Origin: Batkoa obscura
Lineage: Eukaryota; Entomophthoromycota; Entomophthoromycetes; Entomophthorales; Batkoaceae
Direction of reading: 5' to 3'
Length of the DNA: 64,000 nt
Assembly: GCA_030770535.1 (NCBI GenBank)
Contig: JASVEC010000013.1
Coordinates: 248,001 to 312,000, forward strand
Shown here: positions 33,588-44,162 of the stretch, piece after piece
Numbering within the stretch: the stretch's first letter is position 1
Layout of the letters: each line of letters starts with the position of its first letter
Position numbers and translations under genes: made by a program
Notes under the pieces: model-generated
What the model saw: only the letters and a program-made list of their open reading frames with translations
Told to the model about the DNA's origin: nothing
The model's database searches: none

Positions 33588-33920
33588 ATGAAAGCATCTT
33601 TTATCTATACTTTGGCTTTATTAGCATATACCTTAGGTGCTCCAACTAGTGAAAATGGTTCTTCAAGTATACATGATCCTACCAATACCTTTGTAAATGG
33701 TAAAGGTTTCCATTATAATGGTGGCTATAATAGTGAAAAACATGGCCAATTTAGCCCTGATAATTATGAAGGTACTAATAAGCCTCAACTACAAGCTAGA
33801 CGATTCATACAGCAACAACAGCAACAACAATTATGGGGCGGTGGGCAACAACAACAACAACAACAACAGTCAAGTGGCGGACAACAGCAACAACAACAAC
33901 AATCGGGCTGGTGGTGGTAA
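33588..33920 (+). CDS. secreted Gln-rich protein (array family)
   Basis: Intronless, 110 aa. Signal peptide MKASFIYTLALLAYTLGAP, motif TNTFVNGKGFHYNGGY, short polar middle, then three Gln runs separated by LWGGG and SSGG, ending QQSGWWW. The DNA just after the Q run encodes GGGNGHKLLGRSGDSLLGLL in the neighbouring frame, which closely matches the tail of the intact member at 26908. The change of frame after the Q run is shared with the genes at 30066 and 31544, so it is probably inherited. Confidence 0.84.
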   Translation: MKASFIYTLALLAYTLGAPTSENGSSSIHDPTNTFVNGKGFHYNGGYNSEKHGQFSPDNYEGTNKPQLQARRFIQQQQQQQLWGGGQQQQQQQQSSGGQQQQQQQSGWWW

Positions 33921-34307
33921 TGGCCATAAACTGTTAGGCCGAAGTGGTGATAGCCTTTTAGGATTGCTTAAATAATAAAGATACTTTTTATTTTTATGTC
34001 TCTCTCTACCCGTCAACACTTTTCATATTTATATTTATATCAAAATAAAAAATAAAATGTTTTTAATTTGTATCTGTTTATATGTTTTTTTTTGGAAATT
34101 GGGTTTTTTACTAAGGAATATGAGTTTTTTTTACATTTATTGGAATTTTAGAGCTTTCAAATGTCTTTTTACTATACTTAAAGTATGCTCTACCAAGAAG
34201 TAAAAATGTATAACTATAAGAAAGTTTTTAAAATTCATGTTATAAAATAACCTAGATTTAGTCCGGATAAATCGTAGTTTACATGTTATTTTACACTTAA
34301 AAAACAA

Positions 34308-34410
34308 ATATAAGGATGTTTTTTTAGTTTCATTACTTTTTCCATTTTTTGAACACTATTTGGGCGGAAAGATTGTTATTAAAATTCTTACAAAAAAATA
34401 CGTCCTCATG
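34308..34410 (-). mobile_element. MITE family A copy
   Basis: Ends ATAAGGATGTTTTTTTAG and ATACGTCCTCATG with core GAACACTATTTGGGCGG. Confidence 0.82.
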
Positions 34411-34712
34411 CTCAAAATTTTATTATTTCTGCCACTATTAAAATAAAAAGTCAACATACATTATAAAACTAAACCTATACCAAATGTCAAATGCCTTTCA
34501 TTTAAAACTTAGCAATGTAAACGAATGTATTGAGAACACCAATTGAATATACTGGATGTTTAAACACTTATTGAAATTGAAACTAAAACTAAAATATATT
34601 AGTTTGATTTTGGCTACAATTTAGAAAATCCATAAGCAGATGTTTTTCTTAACTTTTTGTCCATTTCCTGGCATATAAAATTTAAAAAATGTTATTATCG
34701 GAATATTAGTAT

Positions 34713-34820
34713 ATAAGTGGATGTTTTTTTTTGGTTTCATCACTTTTTCCGCTTTTTAAGTGCTATTTGAGTGGAAAGATTGCTAGTAAGATTCTTAAAC
34801 ACAAAAGATACATCCCCATA
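34713..34820 (-). mobile_element. MITE family A copy
   Basis: Ends ATAAGTGGATG and ACATCCCCATAA with core AAGTGCTATTTGAGTGG. A short open frame crossing it is not a gene. Confidence 0.85.
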
Positions 34821-34975
34821 AAAACATTTTATACTATTATCTTAAAAGTAAAGAGAAAAAAACTGTCTCATAGCAGCCATTCTTATAATATTCATAAGGA
34901 ATTAAACCTGAAAAACAATCGAACTTTAAACTTAAATTTACTGATATCATTTTACACAGCCTGGGGATCAAGATT

Positions 34976-35148
34976 TACAGCTATCGCAGCTCTTTTGCAA
35001 TTTTTTTAGCGCTGATTTTTATAGGAAAATTATTTGTATAACCGATTTTTTAAAGCCTTTTCCTTATATTTTTACCGAATTTCAATGTGAATTTTCCTTT
35101 TAAATGAACAAACAGCTAGATCATAAAAGGATTGCAATAGCATAGTTG
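34976..35148. mobile_element. MITE family D copy
   Basis: Left end TACAGCTATCGCAGCTCTTT and right end AAAAGGATTGCAATAGCATA, imperfect inverted repeats. Confidence 0.65.
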
Positions 35149-35371
35149 TATTGTTCAAAATAATTGGCCTTGTAAAATTTTTAGTTGGTATTTAGCACGA
35201 ATGTAGCTGTTGCAGATTTAATACTACCTAATTGTTTATTTAGAAATAAATTTTAACTAAAAATAGCCTAAAAATAATAATTTGGCTCTAAAAAAATCAA
35301 CCACAAATAACGGACTCTAAAATTCACCGCTAACTATGTCGTAATAAAGTTTCAACAGGATGAATGTATGT

Positions 35372-35640
35372 AGTAGTGTTTTTTACCAATTGTCCTTTTT
35401 GCTATTTTAAAATTTAGAAATTAATTAACCAGTATGTTGTTTAAGCTTGGATCTGCGCTGGCAAACAATTAATTTTATAACCAGCTATTTGTTCTTCATA
35501 CTGATTTGAGGCTTGTTAATTTAATTTTAATTTTAATTAGCAATTAGCTAGTACATATCCAAGTTTAAACAGCATAGTGGTTAATTAATTTCTAAATTTT
35601 AAAATAGCAAAAGGACAATTGGTAAAAAACATCCCCAATA
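35372..35640. mobile_element. MITE family C copy (269 bp, long arms)
   Basis: The arms read TTTTTTACCAATTGTCCTTT and AAAGGACAATTGGTAAAAAA, an exact inverted match of at least 20 bp. It extends with mismatches to about 70 bp (AAGCTTGG/CCAAGTTT). Ends in ACATCCCCAATAT like the copy at 6293-6488. No ORF. Confidence 0.85.
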
Positions 35641-35870
35641 TTAAACTTTTAAAAAAACTCTGCCTCAAACGTATTTTTAAAAAAATTGGGTTTAAATTAA
35701 AACACTAAATTTGAAAACACAATTGATATTTAAAGCAAGACAAATAAATAAAAAGAATAACAAATTTACTCAAATATCTTATTATTTTATACGTACAAAC
35801 AATAGTTTGAATCATTTATCGGATTAGTTAAATACTCACACTATCAACTTGTAACTGTTTATTAAAAAGG

Positions 35871-35878
35871 TATAAAAG
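35871..35878 (+). promoter_or_regulatory. TATA box of the gene at 35914
   Basis: TATAAAAG preceded by TTGTAACTGTTTATTAAAAA; 43 bp before the ATG. Confidence 0.65.
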
Positions 35879-35913
35879 CACGTACCATTGCTTTTAAAAA
35901 ATATAAATAAACA

Positions 35914-36732
35914 ATGAAATCATTCTTTGTCTATATTTCCTTATTCGCTTTAAGCTCAGGTGCCCCAACTGGTGAACAAGCTTATGTTGACACTCAAGAA
36001 AATACTAGTACCCCCGTAAAAAGCAAAGCTTTTCTTTACAGAGGTTCCAATGGTAGTAGTAGGGGTTTCAATGAAGGCGCTAGCACAGGTATTGATGGAG
36101 GTATCAATACAGGTTTCCACAAAGGTTTCCACGTAGGCTTCAACGGAGGTAGTAGTGGAGGTGTTGATCGAGGTGCTAACATGGGCTCCAACAGAGGTAT
36201 TGGCTCAGGTTTCATTACAGGTGTTAATGTAGGTTTTAATAAAGGTACTCATGTAGGCTTCAATCGAGGCAATGGTGGGATATCAATGGAGGAATCAGCG
36301 CAGGTTTTGGTTAGGGTATTGATGGAGGTTTTGATCAAGGCATTGGCGTAGGTTTCGATAGAGGTGATAACCCAGATTTTAATAGCGGTACCAACGGGGG
36401 TTTTAATGGAGGTAACCATAACCGAGGTTCAAGTGACTCTAACAGTCATAAAGGCGGTGGCCAACCTCAGCCTCACAGATCTAAACCTCTCAGGCCTAAA
36501 CCTCAAAAACCCAGGAGAGCGCATGATGTAGTCAACCGTGATTAAAGCTCCTCTAGCCCAAATAATTATGAAGATGATGATCAACCTGAAGAGCCTCATC
36601 CGCAACAGCCTCATACTAAACCCCTGCGCCGACCAAACCAGCAGTAGCAGCAGAAATCAGGCGGTGGAGAACAGCAACAACAACAACCGGGCTACCGGTG
36701 GTAATAAAAGTGGTCTTTTGGAGATTTTATAA
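35914..36732 (+). pseudogene. secreted Gly-rich repeat member of the array, interrupted
   Basis: Signal peptide MKSFFVYISLFALSSGAP, motif TSTPVKSKAFLYRGSNG, then imperfect 8-residue units of the type GFNxGxxx (GFHKGFHVGFNGG...GVNVGFNKGTHVGFNRG). The open frame ends at 36351 after 145 aa. The DNA beyond still carries the remainder of the family pattern to 36732: more Gly repeats, a Pro/Gln stretch and GNKSGLLEIL, with several breaks. Either a truncated secreted protein or a decaying gene. Confidence 0.7.
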
Positions 36733-37828
36733 ATGATGAAAATACAAGCTGCTTTTTACTTTATTGGTCATCAGTGTTTTATTTTATACTTATTTTAAAG
36801 TAAAAAATAAGTTGAGATTAGCTCCAAGCATTTGCTTTTCTTTTGAAAGTGCAGGTTTATTAACAGATAAGGAGTATTGCTTTTTTTCTTTGAAAATAAA
36901 TGCTTAAAACAATATTTACATTAAATTAATACTTACTAAGGAAGGCTTTGATTAAGAGTTGAATGTAAACTGGCAGACTAAAAGAAGGGTAAGCTATAGG
37001 CAGTAGCTAGGGTAAATAAATCAACGTACCTTTCAATTAAAACTTGTTTTAAATGGTCAAGTCGATTTAATTTAAAAGAAAAAAGTTTATTCAAAAAAAC
37101 TTGATTCGAAAATACATACATGTAAGGACAAATCATCACATTAAAAGTCAGCCGCTAGCTTATAGAATTATTTGTAAATAGTTAAGGTAGCTGAGACAGC
37201 GATTAATAGTGGTAAAAATTCGAAAAAAAGGGAAGAGGTTAAATATAAAAGGGAAGTATTAAATTTAATGCCTTGGGCATGACTTAAGATGGCAAGAGAA
37301 GCAGAGCACAGAGTCTAATTAGATCCGAAATTCCAATTAGATAAAAATAATTTCAAACTCTAACTAGATTTTATTTTACACTTTTAATTTTCGTTTGAAT
37401 TTGCTATTTCACTTCATTTAGACCCATCTTAATAATTTTAAGTTAATTCCTGTTGTTTGGCTTTTCAATTTTAAAATTGTTAAAGAAATGATATCAAAAG
37501 AGTGTAACGTCAGAAATGCGCTAAAATTAATTTTAATTATACACCTATAAAACAATTTCCTTTTTTGTAGTTGCACTAACTGCCTGGATAAAACATTCAA
37601 TTATTTCTCTTGATTAATTTTAATTTGTTGTATAGTAACTTATAACTAGATATTAAAATAAAATAAAAATACCGATCATTTGAGTATAGTGTTAGATTGT
37701 TTTCACTGCTCATCTTTTAAATTGGTATGCAACTAACATTAACCATTCATTAAAAGAATATAAAAGAGCATCGATCGTTACCTACAATAAATGTAAATAA
37801 ATTAAATTCAATATTAAAAAAACGTAAA
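36733..37828. other. spacer between array genes
   Basis: AT-rich, no gene or MITE. Carries the 3' element TTTTAAAGTAAAAAATAAGT of the previous member (about 36793) and the TATA box at 37759. Confidence 0.5.
37759..37766 (+). promoter_or_regulatory. TATA box of the gene at 37829
   Basis: TATAAAAG preceded by AACCATTCATTAAAAGAA, 70 bp before the ATG. Confidence 0.6.
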
Positions 37829-38167
37829 ATGAAAGCGTCTCTCGTTTATATGCCCTTTTTATTAGCTTTTACTTTAAGCGTACCAATTGATGATAAAGGC
37901 TCTATAGATGGCCAATCGATTGAAAAAGTTAAAGGCGTTGTTTCACCTCAACTACAATCAATGAGTGGTTCTGGAAATCAAGAAGAACAAAATGAGCAAC
38001 GAAATCCTAGAGGTAGGAATTTATTTAGGCAAGCAAAAGCAATCCGTGATTTTGGAAGTCTATCAAGTCAAGATACACAAGGTGATTTGAATGATAGGAA
38101 TGTAAGTAATCTAGACCAAAAAGTAAGCGATTCTGAAAGTCAAGCAGGGGAAAGTAAGCGCAAGTAA
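37829..38167 (+). CDS. small secreted hydrophilic protein (array family, divergent body)
   Basis: Intronless, 112 aa. The signal peptide MKASLVYMPFLLAFTLSVPI is almost identical to other members, but the body differs: no Gly or long Gln runs, instead charged and polar (EEQNEQRNPRGRNLFRQAKAIRDFG). The motif is reduced to EKVKGVV. This shows that the signal peptide and promoter are kept while the mature part is free to change. Confidence 0.78.
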   Translation: MKASLVYMPFLLAFTLSVPIDDKGSIDGQSIEKVKGVVSPQLQSMSGSGNQEEQNEQRNPRGRNLFRQAKAIRDFGSLSSQDTQGDLNDRNVSNLDQKVSDSESQAGESKRK

Positions 38168-38817
38168 TCAAGCGGTGATGTGACAATAAACTACTAGATT
38201 GGTGTTAGTAGTGACAAGTTTTAAGAGTTTGTGATTTTGAAGATATAGCTTATTTTTTGTTCCTCTTTTCCATCGCCACATTTTATAATTATATGTTTAA
38301 ATAAAAAATAGATTAAATTAAACTTTGAGTTTATAAGGTTTATAAATTGCACTTTTTCTAACTATTAGTTTTTATTAAGAGATAGGGAATAATGCGATTA
38401 TTTTACATCTTCCCTCATAAATCTTTAAGCATTTTAGAATACCAATGGGTCAAGATAGTAAATAACTGTGTAAGAAATTTAGCAAAATGCAAAAAAGATG
38501 ATTGAAAAGTATTAATAGCTTTGTCAAAGGTAACATGGAAATGCCATATACTATATATTTAAATACTTATTTTTGTTTTGTTATAAAAGTATTTCAATTG
38601 CATTTATCTATTATTTAACTTTATTTCTATTTTCATAAAAATTACTGATGCTTTTTAGTATTGCTGTTTTATATTAATCACAATTTTTTGGTATTATTAG
38701 AATACAATTATAAGCATATTGTTATTTATTAATACCTTAATTTTTAATGAAAATATGTAAAAAAGGCGCCTATGTTATTATGTAGTTTTATTGTTGTATC
38801 AAAAGGATCATAAAAAC

Positions 38818-38917
38818 ACGAGGCATTTTTGTTTCATTACTCTTTCTATTTTTTGAGCGCTATTGAGTAGAAAAAATGTTGGCAAATTTCTTAAACAGAA
38901 AGAGACATCTCTATACC
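38818..38917 (-). mobile_element. MITE family A copy (diverged)
   Basis: Ends ACGAGGCATTTTTG and ACATCTCTATAC with core GAGCGCTATTGAGTAG. One of the more worn copies. Confidence 0.7.
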
Positions 38918-39069
38918 GATTTTTTGGCCATGACATCAGATCATTTTTACTATCTACCTTTTAAATTAGTGTCATTGACTATAGCTGCATATTATATACA
39001 TATATATACAACTTAACCATTATCTTTAAAAAAAGAAATCTTAACCTAATATTAAAAGGAGTAATAGCA

Positions 39070-39420
39070 ATGAAAACATATCTTGTTTGTATTCCCTTTT
39101 TATCCGCTTTCATGTATATCAATTGATTAAAAAAGTAACGTCAAAGGGTCAAAACATATTATACATTAAAAGAGTAGTGGTTTAACTCAAAAACATCAGT
39201 AATATAAGCTTATGACTTTTGTGTACATGATGCTGGGCAAAAAACGATATCTGATCCTCTAATCAAGGCCAACCGCTTAGACAATTTATATAATAGGATT
39301 TATTGTATAAAAGTAATGGTGGCCCAATAATTTTTAAAAAATGTATATTTTTTACTCTCTCCTTCGCATTGTTACATTTATGTTTATACTTATAGTAAGT
39401 TAAGAAAATAAATTATAATT
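39070..39420 (+). pseudogene. decayed secreted array member
   Basis: The start MKTYLVCIPFLSAF is recognisable as the family signal peptide. What follows has no long frame and only traces of similarity. A 3' element-like AT-rich end (TTATGTTTATACTTATAG) is still present near 39374. Confidence 0.6.
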
Positions 39421-40560
39421 AGTTTAGATATAAATAATTTATAAGCTAATCTAATTAAAATTAAGGGCTTTTATAAAGGCATAAAGACAAAAAACAAATA
39501 TGACCACAATTTTTACTCGCATCTTAAAGTTTTATTTAATTTTTATACCCTCCCTTTATGGTGACATCCCAATTAAACTCCCACTTAGCTTATTTCTATA
39601 TTTTTACAAATGTTATTAAGATACTTTTTACAAAACAGCCACCTACCACACGTATAAATCTAAAGCTTCAAGCTTTTTTAGCACTTATAAATTCATTTAT
39701 TAATCCTTAATCCTCAAATATCATTTTTAGAGCTTATATAGACATTCAAGTCATCAGCCCATACATTACCCGAAAAATTTTAACTTTAATATAATTAGTT
39801 TGATCTTACGTTTTTATTCCAGCACAAAACAAAAATACTTGCCTTTTCTTGCTTTATATTGCTACTTTTGCTCTAAGGTAAATGAATAACTTTTTTATTG
39901 ATTTTGCTAATGTCATTTATCTTCAAACCTCTGACCTTGTACATATCAATGTTTTCTTCTAAGCTAAACGCTTTTTGTGATTGTTAACTTTATAAGTTTA
40001 CTTGAGTCACTGATTTTTATCAAATATCTCTCACCTAGTCTTTCTGCTACAATTCTATTATTTTTTTCCATCACTGTTGCCTATACTAATCAATAATTTG
40101 ACCCAAATGCCTTTGTTCCTACATTAACCTTAACTTTTTACGTAGATAAACAGTTTATTTTAAAGAGCTGTCCGCTATTCTGAATTTAAAATTAAGGGAT
40201 ATAAAACGGGTTTTTGATATTTTCTTATTGATTTTACTATATACTAACCTCAGTTTCTAAAAATATTTTGTTTCTGTTATAAACTCATTAACATAACAGT
40301 ATATGATACTTTAATCTCCTGCCTTTGCCATTTAAATACCTTACTATAATAAATACATACAAGACTAATTTTTAATTTTTTAAGGAAAGATATCAAAATA
40401 TTTGTTGAAACATAGGAAGTAGCTTTACAATAGTTTCTAAATATTCATGACTATAATAAAGGTGGCTTAAAATTTAGCATCTGCCTATAAACTATTTTCA
40501 TAAGCTAGTTTGTTAAAGTTATTATAAAGTGTTAAAAATTATTAACGTTCTAGATAGATA

Positions 40561-40673
40561 TAGTTAGGGACAAAAGTGATTATATGGTGTTTTCTTTCCT
40601 TTTTTTTTGAATGAAACAAAATAGTAAAAAGTAGAAAAATAGTACACCTTAGAATCACTTTTGTCCCTAAGTA
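40561..40673. mobile_element. MITE family E (mariner-like ends, TA target)
   Basis: The ends read TAGTTAGGGACAAAAGTGAT and, reversed, TACTTAGGGACAAAAGTGAT. That is a 20-bp inverted repeat with one mismatch, and TA lies at both outer edges. An A/T-rich centre has no ORF. Ends of this kind with a TA duplication are typical of Tc1/mariner-derived MITEs. One copy seen. Confidence 0.85.
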
Positions 40674-41157
40674 CATTTATCATGTTAAAGGATGAATTTT
40701 ATTAAATGTTTTTAACATTAACATTAAGTAATATTCAATATTTTGACAAAGTAAATTTTATTACTAAAAATATCAAACTAATAACATTATAAAATTATTG
40801 CTTTTTGAATAAAAAATTTAAATTGAACAAAACAAAAATTTTAAATACGAATTTAAATTACTAAAGTTGTATTCTATATTTTAAAAGCAATTTAAGCATT
40901 AAAATCAATTGATAATAAAATTTTTAGGCTATGATAAAATAATAATAGCTTATTTAAAATGTGCTGCAGTTAGCTCTAATTTATTCCTTTTAAAAATTTC
41001 ATGTTTTTACAGTCACATTTACAGTCATACCATTTAAGTAAAAATTAGATCATTCGTATTACTTTTATCTAAATTGGTAACTATATGTTACTACTTAGAA
41101 ATATCGATAACAACTGATTATATTGGTATAACTAGATAACAACTCATCAGAAAAATG

Positions 41158-41165
41158 TATAAAAG
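41158..41165 (+). promoter_or_regulatory. TATA box retained upstream of a decayed array member
   Basis: TATAAAAG preceded by AACAACTCATCAGAAAAATG; 66 bp before the ATG at 41231. Confidence 0.55.
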
Positions 41166-41230
41166 CATCAACTTTTACCTCCCAATAGACCTAAAAACCC
41201 CAAATTCAATATTTTAAAAAAGCGAAAACG

Positions 41231-41420
41231 ATGGAAGCATCATTGTTTATGTTATCTCCTATTAGCTTTTACTTTAAGTGTTCCAATTGGCGAGTAAGTT
41301 TCTGCTGATGAAAACCAAGTTTAAGAAGCTCTTATTGAAGATGTAGCTCAACAGGCATCACCATTGGCTAATCGTCGAAAAGGAGGCTTATTGGACGGAA
41401 TTTATAATGTGAACATTTAG
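41231..41420 (+). pseudogene. decayed secreted array member
   Basis: A signal-peptide remnant starts at 41231 (MEAS...), and the words of the normal signal peptide (LLAFTLSVPIGE) are readable in pieces. No long frame follows. The promoter and a 3' element (TTTGAAATAAAAATAAGTCG at about 41464) remain. Confidence 0.6.
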
Positions 41421-41746
41421 CTACTTTTTATTCCTCTAACAATGCTGCAATTTATATCTGTGTTTTGAAATAAAAATAAGTCGAAACTAATTTTTATTTT
41501 TATAAAATTGTTTCTAATTTTTTTAAAATCAATCTTTTTATTAACTATATTGAACTGTTTGTAAATAAAAAAGGAAGGAAGGGGAGTCTTGTAGCATGAC
41601 TCTGCTTTATCTTAATATCCATTTTTTTATAGATTACTTGACATATAAATCCTTTTAAAAATTTTATAGAGAATTTTTTAATGGATAGTAAATGCAGTTA
41701 AATGTGTCAAATGTTTGAAAATTAAATTTCTACAATTCTAGACGTT

Positions 41747-41914
41747 TATAATTGTTGCAACTCTTTTGCGACCTTATTTCTAATTCAAAAGAAAACTTTA
41801 TGGTAAAATTTTGTCAAAATAAATGGATTAGGTTATAAAAAAATTGACAGTATAAATAATTTGCTTATAAAAATTACTACAAATCAGGTTCCAAAAGAGT
41901 TGCAACAGCTGTAA
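41747..41914. mobile_element. MITE family D copy (best inverted ends)
   Basis: Left TTGTTGCAACTCTTTTGCGACC and right GGTTCCAAAAGAGTTGCAAC pair over about 18 bp with little mismatch. No ORF. Confidence 0.8.
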
Positions 41915-42188
41915 TAATAATTTATTTAAAATAAGCTACAGTTAGCTTTAATTTATCCTTTTTAAAAGAAATTATAATTATAGTTATACTAGCTACCAGA
42001 TATTAAATTGTACTAATTTTATTTTAAATTGGTGCGCAACTATATAAGTATATTTATAAATTGATAAAAGCATTGATTATCTGGATATAATAATAGATAG
42101 CAACTTATTAAAGATATATTAAAGTATTAACTTTAGCTTTTTTAATATATGTAGTTAAATTAAGTTTAGTATTTTAAAAACATAAATA

Positions 42189-42415
42189 ATGAAGCTATTA
42201 CTTGTTTATGTCTTTTTTTTATTAGCTTTTATTTTAAGCATTTTATTTAGTAAATTAATTTCTGCTACTAAATAAGTTAAAAAAGCTGCTGCTAGAGATA
42301 CAGCTTAATAATTATCATTAATAGCTGGTAATAAAAACCAAATAAATAATAAAAGCAATAAAAATAAAAATATAGAAATAAAAGTTCATTAAGTTTAAGT
42401 TTTCTAGAGTTTTAA
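42189..42415 (+). pseudogene. decayed secreted array member
   Basis: Starts MKLLLVYVFFLLAFILSI, a drifted version of the family signal peptide, then loses the frame. The flanking DNA resembles that of the copy at 41231, so the two arose by tandem duplication. Confidence 0.6.
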
Positions 42416-42578
42416 TAAATAATAAATAATTATTTACTTTTTAATTATTTAATTATTTATAATTTTTATTAATATTGATGTTTTTTATTAATCAGTTATT
42501 AGAAAATTTATAAATAAAAAATGGAAAAATAATAACTTTATAACTTATTTTTGCTTTATATTTATAATTATTTAAAAC

Positions 42579-42686
42579 ATGGGGATATATTCTTTTGTTT
42601 AAGAATTTTACCAACAATCTTTCCACTTAAATAGCACTTAAAAAATAGAAAAAGTAATGAAGCCAAAAAAGACACCCAACATATAC
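42579..42686 (+). mobile_element. MITE family A copy
   Basis: Ends ACATGGGGATATAT and GACACCCAACATAT with core TTTCCACTTAAATAGCAC. Confidence 0.83.
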
Positions 42687-43170
42687 AGTTATGACTGCAT
42701 CTATCATTGGAAGAACTTTTAAATTTGTAAGACTGGATTTAATATCAATAATTGTGGTTTTATTGTGGTTTTATTGCGCTAATAAAAAATAAATTATTAT
42801 TTTCAAATCTAGTTTTAAAAAATAAATAAGTTACTAGTTACAATGGTTAATTATTTTTATACTTAAAAATGATTTAGTTTTAAATAAAGATAATGACTAT
42901 ATATTTTTACCGTATACTAAGGAAATCAATATTTATAACTGTATTACAATTCTATATCCTCATCACTTAATTCTTAATCAAAAAAAGATGACTATTTCCA
43001 AGACATTTTTTAGAATTACGCCAACTGTTAGGGTAAAACATTAGATCATTTTCGTTTACTTTTTATTTTTTAATTGCATATATAACAATGTCGAATAAAT
43101 TTATTAAAAATAGCTATAAAAATTATAGTTCATTTAAATGTAACAAGTTGTAACTTTTATTTTAAAAAAG

Positions 43171-43180
43171 TATATAAAAG
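43171..43180 (+). promoter_or_regulatory. TATA box of the gene at 43244
   Basis: TATATAAAAG preceded by AGTTGTAACTTTTATTTTAA, 73 bp before the ATG. Confidence 0.6.
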
Positions 43181-43243
43181 GTATCAATCATTATCTACAA
43201 ACATATAAATAAACAAATATTAGTATTAAAAGTAGTAAACAAA

Positions 43244-43420
43244 ATGAAAGTATTCCTTGTCCTTATTTCCTTATTACTAGGTTTGACATTAAGTATACCA
43301 ATAACTGAAAACTCTCCTGTTGACGTACGAGTTTTGAATATTAGACGTAATATTGAATCAGGAGACCAATTGCTAAGAGATGTTTTAAATCTAAAAGAAC
43401 CCCTTTTAATGAAAATATGA
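43244..43420 (+). CDS. short secreted peptide (array family)
   Basis: 58 aa, intronless. Signal peptide MKVFLVLISLLLGLTLSIP followed by about 38 residues, charged (ENSPVDVRVLNIRRNIESG). No Gly or Gln body and no KGF motif. Its promoter with TATATAAAAG and its 3' element (TAAAATAAAAAATGATTAGA at about 43518) are intact, so a small secreted peptide is plausible. It may also be a truncated remnant. Confidence 0.6.
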   Translation: MKVFLVLISLLLGLTLSIPITENSPVDVRVLNIRRNIESGDQLLRDVLNLKEPLLMKI

Positions 43421-43821
43421 AAAGTGATGATTTATCTATAGTATTTTAGATTCAAATTTTATAAATATTAAAGATCCATTTTATTTTTATTATTGCTCTG
43501 TATATTTTTTGTTTTTAGTAAAATAAAAAATGATTAGAAATTAAGCTTTTTTTAACAATTGATCACTTTAGTTAATGAGATATAGTTATAGTATTTATTC
43601 TGAGTGAGTTTTTGTTTGAATTTTCAATAGTAAAGTTTCAAAGGAAATTATCACAAAAGATGTAATATACTCAAAATAGGTTGTAATTAATTTTAATTAA
43701 CTCTTTTAAAGTGATTTCTTTATTTATAGTTACACAAACTGATTAAATATAATATTATATCACTTTTGTCTTTTCCATTTTAAACCGTTGTGTAGCAGCA
43801 TGCTATTACATATCAAAAGAG

Positions 43822-43930
43822 CATATGATGATGTATTTTTTTGTTTAAGAATTTTACTAGTAATTTTTCCACTAATATAGCGCTTAAAAAATGGAAAAAG
43901 TGATGAAGCCAAAAAAAACACCCCCGTATA
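43822..43930 (+). mobile_element. MITE family A copy
   Basis: Ends CATATGATGATG and ACACCCCCGTATAC with core TTTTTCCACTAATATAGCGC. Confidence 0.85.
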
Positions 43931-44162
43931 CTGACATCTTTTTTACCTTTGTTCATTTATCTATCTTTTGTGCAATAAAAAAGAGATAATTTACTCATGA
44001 TGTTTATAAACAAAAGACATTTTTATTTAATAATTTTGATTATTTGAGTATGGTATCAAATTAATTTTGAGCACTATTAATTTACTATGTAATAGCGTAT
44101 GAACACTTTATAAAAAAGTATATAAAGAAACCAATTTTAATCCTCTAAATATAAAACAAACA

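Larger units (their letters stand above)
33975..35913. other. spacer between array genes rich in mobile elements
   Basis: Holds two MITE A copies, one MITE D copy and one MITE C copy within 1.4 kb, then the promoter of the gene at 35914. Confidence 0.55.
38168..41230. other. gene-poor stretch with array debris
   Basis: Contains a MITE A copy (38818), a decayed array member (39070) and a MITE E element (40561). The 1.1 kb before 40560 shows nothing recognisable. 40910 to 41230 is the promoter side of the next decayed copy. Confidence 0.5.

Noticed and set aside
39480-40560. Possible gene in the longest featureless part of the array region
   Set aside because: No open frame, splice pattern, signal peptide or repeat could be supported.
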